Part shown: piece after piece, positions 25,685 through 39,190 of the stretch
How the letters are laid out: every line of letters begins with the position of its first letter
Numbering within the stretch: the stretch's first letter is position 1
Assembly: GCF_910592395.1 (NCBI RefSeq)
Contig: NC_088309.1
Span: 19,594,599-19,658,598, forward strand
Reading direction: 5' to 3'
Source of the DNA: Lineus longissimus
Lineage: Eukaryota; Nemertea; Pilidiophora; Heteronemertea; Lineidae
DNA length: 64,000 nucleotides
Position numbers and translations under genes: made by a program
Notes under the pieces: generated by a model
What the model saw: only the letters and a program-made list of their open reading frames with translations
Database searches by the model: none
Told to the model about the DNA's origin: nothing

Positions 25685-28235
25685 TTGGGCCTGTCACCTC
25701 CACCAAAGACCTCCAAATTTAACATGGCACCTCCACCATCTTGAGAAGACAGTCACAACCTGACCGAATCAGGCCTGGCACCTCCACTGTCTTGCCAACA
25801 AGGTGAGAAAGATTGAACATTTGTAACTTCACCAAATTTCACTTGGCATCTCCACCATCTTGTCAAGACAGTGCAACCGAAAAGATAGTCACAAAAAGAC
25901 CGAATCACGCCTGGCACCTCCACCAAAAACCACTACATTTCACTTGGCACCTCCAGAATCTTAACAAGACGGTCATAACCAGGCAGAATTGCACCTGTCA
26001 CCTCCATCGTCTTGATAACAAGGTGAGAAAGATTGGACATTCATTACTTGACCAAATTTCACTTTGCACCTCCACCATCTTGCCAAGACGGTAGGAGGAA
26101 CAAGATGGTCTCATTCAGACCAAATTTCGGCCTTGCACCTCCACCATCTTGCCAACAAGGTGAGAAAAATGAGATTTTCATTACTTGACCAAATTTCATT
26201 TGGCACCTCAACCATCTTGCCAAGATGGTAAGAGAGAAGACAGTCAAAAGAAGACCAAATAAGGCTTGGCACCTGCACCATCTTATCACGATGGTGAGAG
26301 AGATAAGACAGTCACAAGCTGGTCAAAACAGGCTTTAAACCACCACCGTATTGCAAATATGATGGTAAAGATTTGAGTCTAAATAACTTAAATTACACTG
26401 AGAGAGTGACTGAACTGTAAAAAAAACACCGATTTGAGCCTAGCACCTCCACTATCTTCCCAACAGGTTGAGAAAGATGAGATATTCATCACTTGACCAA
26501 ATATCATTAGGCACATCCACCATCTTGACAAGACGTCGAGAGAGACAAGACAGTCACAACCAGGCCGAATCAGGCCTAGTACCTCCCAAGTCTTGCCAAC
26601 AAGACATTCATCACTTGATCAAATTTCTCTTGGCACCTCCACCATCTTCCATAGACGGTCATAAACAGACCGAATCAGTCCTGACACCTCCACTGTCTTG
26701 CCAACAAGGCGAGAAAGATTAGACATTCATCACTTGACCAAATTTCACTTGGCACCTCCACCATCTTGCCAAGACGGTGAGACAGACAAGACAGTCACAA
26801 CCATACTGAGTCTGGCCTGGCACCTCCACCGTCTTCCCAACATCGTGTGAAAGATGGGAGGTTCATTACTTGACCAAATTTCACTTGGCACCTCCACCAT
26901 CTTGCCAAGACGGTGAGACAGACAAGACAGTCACAGCCATACTGAGTCGGTCCTGTCACCTCCACCGTCTTGCGAACATGGTGAGAAAGATTGGACGTTC
27001 ATAACTTCACCAGATTTCACTTGGCACCTCCACCATCGTGCCAAGATGCTGAGACAGACATGCAGTCACAGCCATACTGAGTCGGGCCTGTCACCTCCAC
27101 CGTCTTGTCAACATGGAGAGAAGGATGAGACGAACATTGCTTTACCAAATTTCACTTGGCACCTCCACCATCTTGACAAGACGGTGAGACAGAGAAGACA
27201 GTCACAGCCATACTGAGTCGGGCCTGACACCTCCACCGTCTTGCCAACAAGGTGAGAAAAAATGGACATACATAACGTGACCTAATTTCACTTGGCACCT
27301 CCACCATCTTGACAAGACGGTGAGACAGAGAAGACAGTCACAGCCATACTGAGTCGGGCCAGGCACCTCCACCGTCTTGTCAACAAGGTGAGAAAGATTG
27401 TCATTCGCAACCTGACCAAATTTCACTTGGTACCTCCTACATCTTGCCGAGACAGTGAGACAGACAAGACAGTCACAGCCATACTGAGTCGGGTCTGGCA
27501 TCTCCACCGTCTTGCCAACATGGAGAAGACAATGAGACATTCATTTCTTGACCGAATTTCACTTGGCACCTCCACCATCTTGCCAAGACGGCGAGAAAGA
27601 CAATACAGTCACAGCCATACTGAGTCGGGCCTGGCACCTCCACCGTCTTGCCAACATGGAGAAGACAATTAGACGTTCATTTCTTGACCAAATTTCACTC
27701 GGCACCGCCACCTTTTTGACAAGACGTTGAGACATACAGGACAGCCACAGCCGTACTGAGTCGGACCTGGCACCTCCATCGTCTTGCCAACAAGGAGAGA
27801 AAGATGAGACGTATATTACTTGCCTAATTTCACCTGGCACCTCCACCATCTTGCCAAAACGGCGGGACAGACAAGACAGTCACAACCATAATGAGTCTGG
27901 CCTGGCACCTCCACCGTCTTGCCAACATCGTGTGAAAGATGGTAGGTTCATTACTTGACCAAATTTCACTCGGCACCTCCGTCATCTTGCCAAGACGGTG
28001 AGACAGACAAGACAGTCACAGCCATACTGAGTCGGTCCTGTCACCTCCACCGTCTTGCCAACATGGGAGAACAATGAGACGTGCATTACTTAACCGTATT
28101 TCACTTGGCACCTCCACCATCTTGACAAGACGGTGAGACAGACAAGACAGTCACAGCCATACTGAGTCGGGCCACCCCCACCGTCTTGCCGACATGGTGA
28201 GAAAAATGAGACGTTCATTTCATCTCAGAGAGTTG
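25685..28235. repeat. minisatellite with dimeric unit of about 136-140 bp
   Basis: Alternating half-units. One carries cacttggcacctccaccatc then ttgccaagacggtgagacag; the other carries gggcctggcacctccaccgt then cttgccaacatggtgagaaa. Each half is about 68 bases and the pair recurs at 26746, 26882 and onward to about 28.2 kb. The left part, before about 26.7 kb, is more diverged. ORFs here change frame between units and have no gene-like context. Confidence 0.93.
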
Positions 28236-28424
28236 TCATCTTGAATCCGTACACTTCGTGCACTTTTATTTTGACCCTCAATGTATTGACATTGCTCAGC
28301 CTCCAGACACCTTTAAGTTCAGCATGGCATACTTTGCAAGTTGGGTTATTTTGTCTTGTTTTGGGATATCTTTGTTTTTTTCAATTATAAAAAGAGGGGG
28401 TTTAGGTTCAACTAACGAGATGGT

Positions 28425-31375
28425 TTAGCGGTGGTCTTGTCCTTAGGCACAACCTGCTATCAGAAGCATGCTGTTCTTGTTGAATCAACTGACTAGATGG
28501 TCTATTGGTGATCCTGTCTCCTGTCACAACCCGCTGCCAGAAGCATGCTATCCTTGGGGAATCAACTGACTAGATCGTCGGGTTATGATCTTGTCCTCTG
28601 GACAACCTCCTCTGAGACAACCTGCTGCCAGAAGCATGCTGTCTTTGAGGAATCAACTGACTAGAACGTCGGGTAATGATCTTGTCCTCAGGCACAACCT
28701 GCTGCCAGAAGCATGCTGTCCTTGGGGAATTAAATTAAATTAAATTAAATTACCATATTTTATAGTGCCCTATACAGGTAAAACGAGCTCTAAGGCACTT
28801 TACATTGGTAAAACACTGGTGTAAAACATAAGAAATTTAAAACAATGGTAATAAAGGAAAATATTTAAAAAACTAGAGCACTTTACATTAGTAAAACATT
28901 GGTGTAAAACATAAGAAATTTAAAACAATGGTAATGAAGAGAAATATAAAAACTAAGACTTTACCCATTTAAAAAAAATATTTGGAAAATAAATGAGTTT
29001 TGATGGCCCGCTTAAAGTCACTGACTGCCTCCAAGGTTCGTATTTGCTCAGGGAGACCATTGAACAGTACGGGACCAGCAACAGCAAAATATCGGTCACC
29101 CAGCTTTTTAGTATTAGAGGGCACAGAGAGGGTTAGACTCGACGCTGATCGAAGTGATCTCGATGGCACATGGACACTGACTCGGTCTGAGAGGTAGGAA
29201 GGGCCATTAGATTTCAAAGCATTATACACATGGAGTAACAGCCTGTAATCTATGCGAGCCTCAATAGGTAGCCAGTGGAAATTGGGAATCAACTGACTAG
29301 ATCGACGGGTTATGATCTTGTCCTCTGAGACAACCTGCTGCCAGAAGCATGCTGTCCTTGAGGAATCAACTGACCAGATCAACGGGTTATGATCTTGTCT
29401 TATGGGACAACCTGCTGCCAGAAGCATGCTGTCCTTGGGGAATCAACTGACTAGATCGTCGGGTTATGATCTTGTCCTCTGAGACAACCTGCTGCCAGAA
29501 GCATGCTGTCTTTGGGGAATCAACTGACTAGATCGTTCAGTTATGATCTTGTCCTCTGGGACAACCTCCTGCCAGAAGCATGCTGTCCTTGGGGAATCAA
29601 CTGACTAGATCGTCGGGTTATGATCTTGTCCTCCGGCACAACCTGCTGTCAGAAGCATGCTGTCCTTGAGGAATCAACTGACTAGATCGTCCAGTTATGA
29701 TATTGTCGTCTGGGACAACCTGCTGCCAGAAGCATGCTGTCCTTGGGGAATCAACTGACCAGATTGTCCGGTTATGATCTTGTCCTCAGGCACAACCTGC
29801 TGCCAGAAGCATGCTGTCCTTGAGGAATCAACTGACTAGATCGTCCGGTTATGATCTTGTCCTCAGGCACAACCTGCTGCCAGAAGCATGCTGTCTTTGG
29901 GGAATCAACTGACTAGATCGTCCGGTTATGATCTTGTCCTCAGGCACAACCTGCTGCCAGAAGCATGCTGTCCTTGAGGCATCAACTGACTAGATCGTCC
30001 GGTTATGATCTTGTCCTCTGAGACAACCTGCTGCCAGAAGCATGCTGTCTTTGGGGAATCAACTGACTAGATCGTTCAGTTATGATCTTGTCCTCTGGGA
30101 CAACCTCCTGCCAGAAGCATGCTGTCCTTGGGGAATCAACTGACTAGATCGTCGGGTTATGATCTTGTCCTCGGGCACAACCTGCTGTCAGAAGCATGCT
30201 GTCCTTGAGGAATCAACTGACTAGATCGTCCAGTTATGATATTGTCGTCTGGGACAACCTGCTGCCAGAAGCATGCTGTCCTTGGGGAATCAACTGACCA
30301 GATTGTCCGGTTATGATCTTGTCCTCAGGCACAACCTGCTGCCAGAAGCATGCTGTCCTTGAGGAATCAACTGACTAGATCGTCCGGTTATGATCTTGTC
30401 CTCAGGCACAACCTGCTGCCAGAAGCATGCTGTCTTTGGGGAATCAACTGACTAGATCGTCCGGTTATGATCCTGTCCTCAGGCACAACCTGCTGCCAGA
30501 AGCATGCTGTCATTGAGGAATCAACTGACTAGATCGTCCGGTTATGATCTTGTCCTCAGGCACAACCTGCTGCCAGAAGCATGCTGTCTTTGGGGAATCA
30601 ACTGACTAGATCGTCCGGTTATGATCTTGTCCTCTGAGACAACCTGCTGCCAGAAGCATGCTGTCCTTGAGGGATCAACTGACTAGATCGTCCAGTTATG
30701 ATCTTGTCCTCTGAGACAACCTGCTGCCAGAAGCATGCTGTCCTTGAGGAATCAACTGACTAGATCGTCCAGTTATGATCTTGTCCTCTGAGACAACCTG
30801 CTGCCAGAAGCATGCTGTCTTTGGGGAATCAACTGACTAGATCGTCCGGTTATGATCTTGTCCTCTGAGACAACCTGCTGCCAGAAGCATGCTGTCCTTG
30901 AGGAATCAACTGACTAGATCGTCCAGTTATGATCTTGTCCTCTGAGACAACCTGCTGCCAGAAGCATGCTGTCCTTGGGGAATCAACTGACTAGATCGTC
31001 GGGTTATGATCTTGTCCTAAGGCACAACCTGCTGCCAGAAGCATGCTGTCTTTGGGGAATCAACTGACTAGATCGTCCGGTTATGATCTTGTCCTCAGGC
31101 ACAACCTGCTGCCAGAAGCATGCTGTCTTTGGGGAATCAACTGACTAGATCGTCCGGTTATGATCTTGTCCTCTGAGACAACCTGCTGCCAGAAGCATGC
31201 TGTCCTTGGGGAATCAACTGACTAGATCGTCGGGTATGATCTTGTCCTGAGGCACAACCCGCTGCCAGAAGCATGCTGTCCTTGGGGAATCAACTGACTA
31301 GATCGTCGGGTATGATCTTGTCCTGAGGCACAACCCGCTGCCTGAAGCATGCTGTCCTTGAGAAACCAACTGTCT
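28425..31375. repeat. 77-bp minisatellite, about 30 units, interrupted by a LINE
   Basis: Unit: ctgccagaagcatgctgtcc, ttgaggaatcaactgactag, atcgtccggttatgatcttg, tcctcaggcacaacctg (77 bases; 29802 to 29879). Variants at the ends (ctcaggcac / ctctgagac, ttgagg / ttgggg) define subtypes. A block carrying gatcgttcag recurs at 29531 and 30070, 539 bases apart (7 x 77), showing higher-order duplication. The array is split by a LINE fragment at 28733-29283. Confidence 0.95.
28733..29283 (-). mobile_element. 5'-truncated LINE (CR1/L2-type) 3' end inside minisatellite
   Basis: Minus-strand reading gives FHWLPIEARIDYRLLLHVYNA, VAGPVLFNGLPEQIR and FKRAIKTHLF, the recurrent C-terminal end of non-LTR retrotransposon reverse-transcriptase proteins (family pattern HWLPV-ARI-YK-L, LWN-LP, FK--LKTHLF). 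After the stop comes a 3' UTR with an 85-bp internal duplication (28794 and 28879). The 3' terminus on this strand is a (TTTAA)n tail next to tatagtgccctata. It lies exactly within a 77-bp unit: left flank ccttggggaat, right flank attgggaatcaactg, suggesting a short target duplication. Confidence 0.85.
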
Positions 31376-33210
31376 GGACTGTTCAGGAATTCGGTGGGGC
31401 ATTTGGTGGGAAAAAGGACACTTTTAGTCTAGTGTCTGTTTTGGCAAGAACAAGGAAAGACATAGTTACATTAAATTCCCCATTATTGGATCACACAATG
31501 ATTACTGTACAGTGAATTATTCCCTCACCATGGAGGATGGTTTTGTTAACTAAAATGAATGTACATGTAGTTTACATATAAAAGACAAGTGCGGACTGGT
31601 CAACATGGCGACGAGAAAGTCATACCGGCTATACACTTAACCAATCTCTTCTGAATTCTAAATTCTTGTTCATTATACTTTAGTGAGTGAACCTAGAAGC
31701 AGATGCAGCTCTATGTAGCTACAAATATGCAAAGCTGTCAACAGTCTTAATCTGTTTTCATCCCAAATGTTGCGTACATCATATAATATCGAAGTGATCA
31801 TTCCACCAACTTTCGAAGATTGTTGACGTTTATGGTTGTTTATACACTACAGGATCATGATATGTTTGTTGAGCAGATCACTTTGATAAGAAATCACAAA
31901 CTAAAAGACATAAATTCCTTTGCATCAAACAAAAGATGAGTGTGAAATATGACAACAAATGGGACATCTCTCCAGCATGAATAGAATCTCCCACGCCCTC
32001 CCCTTGTTGTTTTACCTTTACCATATCACTACAATATCACTATAGATTTGACAAATAAACTTTAGAAATGTAGCCTTGAACAATTGACAGAGCTGAACGG
32101 CAGTGAAATCTTATGAAGGATATTCCATTGTAGGGGTCAAATATCATAATGACGTGATTAATGTCGCCAATAACTCAGAGGAGCAGCATCATGACCAGGC
32201 TCGAAGTAAACTCCCAGCTAAAGTTCCTTTTCTTAATGAAATCAATCACTCTGAACTTGAAATGTTCGATATGACCTTCAACGAACGAGACACTGCACAA
32301 TATCGTCTTTCTTGTGCAAATGGCTTTGGACCAATTTGTGACCAGAGTTGGAAAACTGAGTTACAATACACAGATCTTCTTTCTTGTGGCTTCAGATGTA
32401 ATCCTCACTGAACCCGCCATCTGAATTCTGGCATCAGGTCAAAGGATGAAATGTGTAATTTCTGATAGAAAACTGGGACTCATCTTTATTAATTTTTTTC
32501 TCTCAAAAGAAAAACTTCCAACATATGATGTGTTTAGAAATCCATGCCTCAAGTGATTGGGAAGTGTCATATCATTTTAAAGGTAATTTTGTGCTAAATC
32601 AACCCATGCCAATAACTCAATATCTGTCTTTGACCCCCAAGTGACCTCTTTTGCCACAGTATGTCCCATATAAATCATGATGAGTAGACATGAGAGAAGA
32701 CATTGTGTATTTTTTTGTGCTTAAAAATTGACCTAATAAGCAAATTTACTTGCCAAGTCATCAACTATGGTTACCTACAAAAACTTAGCAGCCTAAACTG
32801 AATTGAATCTCTGTCTAAATAAAACACTTCTCATTTTGACAGTCTGAGTATGATCCATGATGTTATGCAGAGATTACACCTAAGCCTACGAGTACTTTAT
32901 GCTGAGGTTTTTACTTACATTTTTAAAGGAACCCATTTCATATGTAATTAACTGATTTACCGAATTGTGCTTTAGAATTATGATCTTTAAAGCCAAGTAC
33001 ATCAAAAGACTCCATGTTTTTTGACAGTGGTTACATTGCAATCACAGTGTTAAAATTGACATGCTTCGTGCAGCAGAGAGATTCAGTTGAAACAGGCCAC
33101 ACCAATATCTAACAGGCCGAACCACTATGACATGTTTGTGTAATAATATTGATAAAAACTTCACCCTTAGTACATACATGTACATGAATTGAAAATTCAA
33201 CTTTAAACTA

Positions 33211-33514
33211 TGGTTGCTTTTTGATAGAAATGCAAGGCCTTTAAATAAGACAGAATCTCAAAATCACCTATACCTTTAGTTCACAATGGGTACTGTTAGA
33301 GTATATTAAATGGAAGTGCCAGGTTTTCAGGCAAACATATCAACATCATAACGCTCATGGTTGCTTTTTGATAGAAATGCTAGGCCTTTATATGAGCAGA
33401 AATAGAAATTGCCCATACTTTTATTTCGCAAGGGGTGCGGTAATAGGAGTATAGCAACTGGAAGTGCCAGACTAATGCAGTTTACAGGATTGCAGGTTTC
33501 AGGCAAACATATCA
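33211..33514 (+). repeat. diverged direct duplication, offset 147 bp
   Basis: tggttgctttttgatagaaa recurs at 33211 and 33358. Both copies continue through aggcctttaaata/aggcctttatatg, ggaagtgccag and caggcaaacatatcaa in the same order. Confidence 0.8.
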
Positions 33515-35289
33515 ATAATAACAATAATAACTATCATTCAATTTCCAAGTCGCAGATACAATGCACAAAAAAAGCAATTCATAGAATATTCTGATCAAAA
33601 TAGAAAGACAACACTGAATAGAAATAGAATAGAATACTTAAATAACTACAGGGAGCAAAATAATTCATATCAATATGACCAAATTCAGTCTTCATCCAAT
33701 AGAAGTAAATATGACAGACGGTATAAATCAATAAATCAACAAACAACAATTCAGTAAAATTTACATCAAATGTGAAATCAGCACAGCGCCTTCTGCCCAG
33801 TCCACACGGTAGAGAATTTTTAAAAAAGCCTTATAAGGGAGGGGCCAGTTAGAGAAAATTGAGGGGCTTAAATGGGAAATTCAAAGTAGGCCCCTCTAGA
33901 GTATAACGATTTCTCTCTTTGGCACTCAGTCCTGTTTTTGACCAATTTTTTACGCACCCATCTTGAATTTATAACTTTAAAAGAAAAAAACGCTACCATG
34001 TGATCAGGGTAATTGCAATATGGTGCATTTGTAACTTTATGGTGAAACAGATTATAATCATTCATATTCCCGCACGATATAGTTTTTTTGAGTACAATAC
34101 TGTATTCCAGTTAACCCTTCAGGTCCGTTGTGTTCAGTTCAGGCAATTAATGTATTGTATTGTATAAGTTTGTATTGTTACAGTGTTTTTAAGCAGTGTA
34201 GTGTAAATTAGCAATACAAACCACTGAATTGTTGTGCAAGTCAGTCACCGGCTTTACTGCTGTGGAGTACCTCTGTTTTGGATGAATAATGTTGAAATAG
34301 TTCTAAGTGATATCGATACGATGGGCATCTAAAACTAGAATCGGCACGTTAGACCAAAAGGGAACCGGAATTTGCGCGACTGGTTAGCTATTACCATAAA
34401 GAGTATCATATTGAAACGCATAAGATTTTACAAAGTGACATGTGCTCGTCATCGATTCAGTCTTTAGCTACATGTGTGTTATCTTGGAGAGAAGGAGAGG
34501 AATGGTCTTTATGCTGGCAAGATTCACGGTTAACTGTGCCGTTACGAGACAGATGCCCCCATTTCCTCCCCTCTTCAAGGTGCTTGACTCCAGTGAGTCC
34601 AAACTTGATTGTTGTGCCAGTGAAACTGCAATGCTAGATATTACTTTATGAGCACATATTTGGCAATCGAATACATATATGTATCCACTGATCAGCTGAT
34701 AGAGCAATGGTGAAATTTCCCAATTAAGTCGTAAACTGTGGAAGAGTTAAACAAAAATATTCGAATCAATGGATCTGACAAATGTACTGTCATAAATTTA
34801 TAATCATATGAACAAATGGAATCAATTAATTACCAGTTGCTTCAAAAGGGGCTCTACAGGCAGGAGCCAATTAAGTCAGATTAAGTTGCACAATATTGCC
34901 AATAGGGGTCTTTTCCATCACACAGTACAATGAAACTATTCACGCTTGTGTTCAGAATATATCTAATGCTGAATCAAACATGACCCAGTCTGTTTACTGC
35001 ACATACTAGTCCCCTGAAGTTGACCACTTTGACCCCTGCCCTCCTGTCTGTAGGCCCTTTTAACTAATTTGACTCAACAATTGATATAAAGGAACAACAC
35101 GCCACATTTATAGAGTGTAGCAGAACAATACTTGTTGTTGGGTCAATTCAATTTGTCTTTAAGGGAAGATTAGGACATTTGAATTAAATATCAGTAACGA
35201 ATCTATCCATTTAAATGGACAATTTGGGTCAATGTCTGCATCAGCAGATTTTTCGAACAGTGTTTTATAGATAAACATCCCGCAAACGA

Positions 35290-35510
35290 GCCATTTGAAT
35301 TGCAGCAACCTGCAATTATAATCGCTGCTCTGTGCGACAAGAAGATCTCTTGTCTGCAAGTAAAACCACTTATTGGTGGGTTTGATATTGTTTGCAGGTT
35401 GTTACATTCACCGGCTCTTGTCGCAGGCACCAGCGATGACCACCGCAAACCAGCGATTTTTGTCATATGCGATAATGATCACAGGTGGCAGCGGCGTAAA
35501 TCACTGGTTT
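35290..35510 (+). repeat. dispersed repeat family C, copy 1
   Basis: Shares gcaattataatcgctg, caggcaccagcgatgacc, gcaaaccagcgatttttgt and catatgcgataatgatcaca with 44080-44265 (gcaattataattgctg, caggcacctgcaatgac, gcaaacaagggatttttgt, catgcgatcatgatatca). Two diverged copies of an unknown interspersed element. Confidence 0.6.
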
Positions 35511-36438
35511 CCGGAGCGCTAGAGGTCCCTGTGACCAATGCCCTATACAGGCAATTGACATTAAAAAGCCGCATTGCACATCATAAATCAAATACTTGCA
35601 TATACATTTAGTTTCATCCTTTTCTTACCGGCAAACAAATTTACAAAGCTTATTACCATGTGAAATAGATTATAGACAGAAAGTGACTGAAAAACTCTTC
35701 TTGAAGCTTTTAAAAGTGATTAAAACACCTTATGAAAAGCTCTTCTCGAACTCTTTAGAAGTAAGTTACAAAGCGATTTTCGAAGAGGGTTGGGTTGAAA
35801 GCATAAGTTGCCAAAATCACAACAAGCAATTTCAATAATGATATTAAAGTTAGGTTGTCAACCAAACATTTCACCTCCTAAGTGAATTTATGGTTTATAT
35901 GCTAGGGCAGCTATCAACAGCAGGTAAGAGCCACTTAACCCATTAGGTCACGAATCGCAGAAAACCACCTTTTTATACCAAATCTGAAGAAAAAATTGTG
36001 CATCAATTCTGGAAAAAAGTTCACACAAACTAAACTGGTTAGTTTTATTTTGGCATCAATAGATCCCTCACTTTCCATCGATATTCAAGGGACTTGTGCT
36101 GAATACTTTGTGCTGCAAATGATTGCCTTACTTAAGTGAAGCACATAATGATCACCCCCAAGGTGATGTATGGAACGTATCAAAATATTATCAGTGATTA
36201 TCAAGCTAATAGGAACGTTGCAATATAACAGCAAGAAATTTCTCCTTGTTCATTGTGGTATTCATTTCACACTTCGTTGATTTTTCACGTTCTCCTTGTT
36301 TTTTGGTCTAGTGAGACAAAGACAGTAGTGAAATAGTTCTATTCCAAAACAACAGCAAACAATGTCTTGCTACAGTATGCAAAATGCTCTCTAGAAGAAT
36401 GAATATCACTATGGAGACTCATCATCCAGGTAGATTGA

Positions 36439-36612
36439 TAGTTGGACAGTTTATAAGCTACCGGATAATATTGACTTACTCTGGATAATATTGATCACTA
36501 CGCCCGATGACGTCACGAGTGATCATGTGACCAAGGACTCAGCTGAGTCCGAAAGCTTATGAAATGTAAGTCAATATTATCCAGAGTTATCAGGTTATAA
36601 ACTGCCCAACTA
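36439..36612. mobile_element. 174-bp palindromic MITE with TA flanks
   Basis: Left end TA-gttggacagtttataa and right end ttataaactgcccaac-TA are inverted copies. The similarity continues inward (tctggataatattg / caatattatccaga). Short length, long terminal inverted repeats and TA flanks fit a non-autonomous TA-target DNA element. No protein is encoded. Confidence 0.7.
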
Positions 36613-38584
36613 AGAACGAACATGACCGCCAATCAGATTGATAATGTATCGTTCAGTTCTTATGGGCAAATTTTCCAAAATTGATTAAAATACAATAGCA
36701 AGAAAACCTTACACAATCTAGTAATGCAGTTTGAATACATACACAATAGATAGCAGCTTTTAATAAATGAGAGAAACCTAATGGGTTAACGGCCGCCAGA
36801 AGACTCGACACTTACTTACTATGGTTATAATCTCTTTCCAATCCAAGACCAACAGATACTTTATGACCTTTTCCGCATAATAGATTACAACACAAAAAAT
36901 AATCAAAGTATTTCCCTATTCTTGTTGAAGACTAGTAATGCAATGTCAATGACCGCTTTATAGAATTTTGATGAGTAAAATCATAAACAAAAATTAAAGG
37001 TCCCTTTAGACACAAAATGAGCAAGAGGAGCAGTAAAGTCGAAAATCAATAATATGTACAAGTCAATATCGATATAAAAATATGATATGCATCACAATAA
37101 AGTCATTAGTGAAAGCGACACCCTTTTTCCCATGGTCAATAATACCTTGTGAACTAGAGATTATGGACATGTTTGAAGGCTATCACTTTTAAAAGTGCAG
37201 GCAACCTACAGACCCCTTGCAGACGAAGTAAATCAATGTGCATCGAACAGTACATACTTAATATTCGTGCAAGGCTATAGACAAGCCTTTCACTGCCAGT
37301 GGCGTTTTTTCTCAATATAGGAAAAATGTCTTGAAATCTGAAATATTATTAAAACCATGTCGCATCTGTATTGATTTGAAAGCGTTTAGTGGGAGCTTTT
37401 CAATGAATACCTGTGCAATAAGTTTTAGGAATTCCTTCCCCATGAGTTTATACATTTTCAATTTGGTCAGATATGTCTAGGCAGTGAAAAGGGTAAACCG
37501 AATTAGTAACTTTACTTAACATATACATGTAATAGAGATGTCTCCCAATTGGCCCAAATAAACATCACCAGCCAGCATGGCTTCTATAAATCATAGTTAT
37601 GAATACACTCATTAGTTTGTTGTTGTAACAGGAATTAAAAGTAGGCCGTTTTGACAAACTTTTGAACAACAACTCCGTTGGTGCAAATGTGTGACTGTGT
37701 TGTACCTCCAGGTGTGTAGTGTGTACTGTGTAGTGCATTAAACATCACTTAATCCTGCATTCAGAGAATAAGAATCTGTTCTTTAAGAATAGATTTTGGA
37801 GCCCAGCTGCTCAATCAGCGTTCTAAGAGACCAACACCAGCTTTAGCTAAACTTGCGTTTCCCCGTCAGTAAATTTCTGTTGCAATAGAAGACTTCAGAT
37901 ATAACGCCGAGGTAACTGTTAATGCCCATTAAGCAGCCAGGCCAAGATTCGGTGAAACTGTAGGGTTAACTCTCTTTGCGAGGATTTTTATGTTAAAAAA
38001 TCTCATATTTAAACCCTTAAATGATCACAAAGTTGAGACATCCGAAGATACAAAATTTCATCGTACATTTTTCTGGGACAATGAAAGAAAATGCGGCTGT
38101 AAGTCTAAGTAGTTATTACGGATGATAGATCAGGGAAATAATGGATTATGGAAATAAAAGATTATGGAAATAAAACCTCGTAAAAATGTGATGCAACTCT
38201 TTAAGGATTCACGCAAGAAAGAAAAAAGACTTCATTGATGTTATTCCTAAAGTATAGATTCTAATCTATGCTCTGCAATATCAAGAATTAACAAAGACTT
38301 GTCTTTATTGTTACTTGGTAATATACTTAGTGGATGGATTTCACCAACCAATGCAAACCAGATAAAATGTGTTGAAAGAAGTTTGATTTAATAGCCACCA
38401 ACGTAGGCATATTTATGTCATATGAATATATTTTAGCTTATTTATGTCGTATGAATAATATTTCAGCAGATTTCTAAAATAACTGGTATATATCATGCGT
38501 CCTTTCTGATATGTCGTCAGCAAGTTAGAGATCAATCCAATAGGGATAAACTTTATAATATGTTCAATGAACATCTTCACCGGT

Positions 38585-38790
38585 TCGAGGCCACCTGGAG
38601 AAACAGCACCACATTTCCCGAGGGGCTTTCCCCGGCCCGAGGTAGGACTTCCCCTTTTGTGTTTTCGAGTGCAAGAGCACTTTGCTTAGGGGCATCATTA
38701 CAATTAACAGGCAAACATGGACAGTGTGCAATGTTCTCGCTCATAACAGTTGCTTCAAATCTGCAACACTTGAATTCCATGCTGTTTTTT
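38585..38790 (+). repeat. dispersed repeat family D, copy 1
   Basis: Phrases ctggagaaacagcaccacat, ttcccgaggg and cgaggtaggactt recur at about 48115-48180 (ctggagaatcagtaccacat, ttcccgagggcatt, cgaggtaggactt). Both copies end in a region with aaatctgca/gatttga and caacagtt-type sequence. Confidence 0.55.
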
Positions 38791-39104
38791 TATCAGGCCA
38801 ACAAATGAAAGTTCTTTCAAGCCATCTGGTGACTTTGACACAGACATTTAGCATTTTCTGTGGGTTAGGAAGATGTTCTCGGGATTAGGGGTGACATTTC
38901 CATGAAATCTTACCTCAGAAACTGTAGTGCTGATTCCCCAGGGTGATGGTGTAGGTTAAATGGTTTCAGCCCCATGGGCTATATACCCATACTGTTGACA
39001 TTCCGCACTGTCTATACATGAAAGGCCTTAGTCATTCGTGTTCAATGTATTTTTTTGTGGCTCAGGTAAATATAGATTTACTTTGTCATAGCGCAGTCAT
39101 TATA

Positions 39105-39190
39105 ACACAAAATTGTTGAAACTTGGCATGTATACTATTTGTACAACAGCCTACACAACAGCACTGTTGAATTTTGTATTTGTTTACTCA
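39105..39190 (+). repeat. dispersed repeat family E, copies at 39.1 and 41.75 kb
   Basis: gttgaaacttggcatgtata ... acaacagc...ttgaattttg here and gttgaaacttggcatgcatg ... acaacagcatttaaaatttga at about 41760-41825. Short diverged pair; type unknown. Confidence 0.5.

Noticed and set aside
25813-27849. Several 75-110-codon ORFs in both strands
   Set aside because: All are frames through the dimeric minisatellite of about 138 bp; composition is that of the repeat.
32103-32411. 102-codon + strand ORF
   Set aside because: Unrecognised, isolated in the 12-kb gene-free stretch, and within the size expected by chance.
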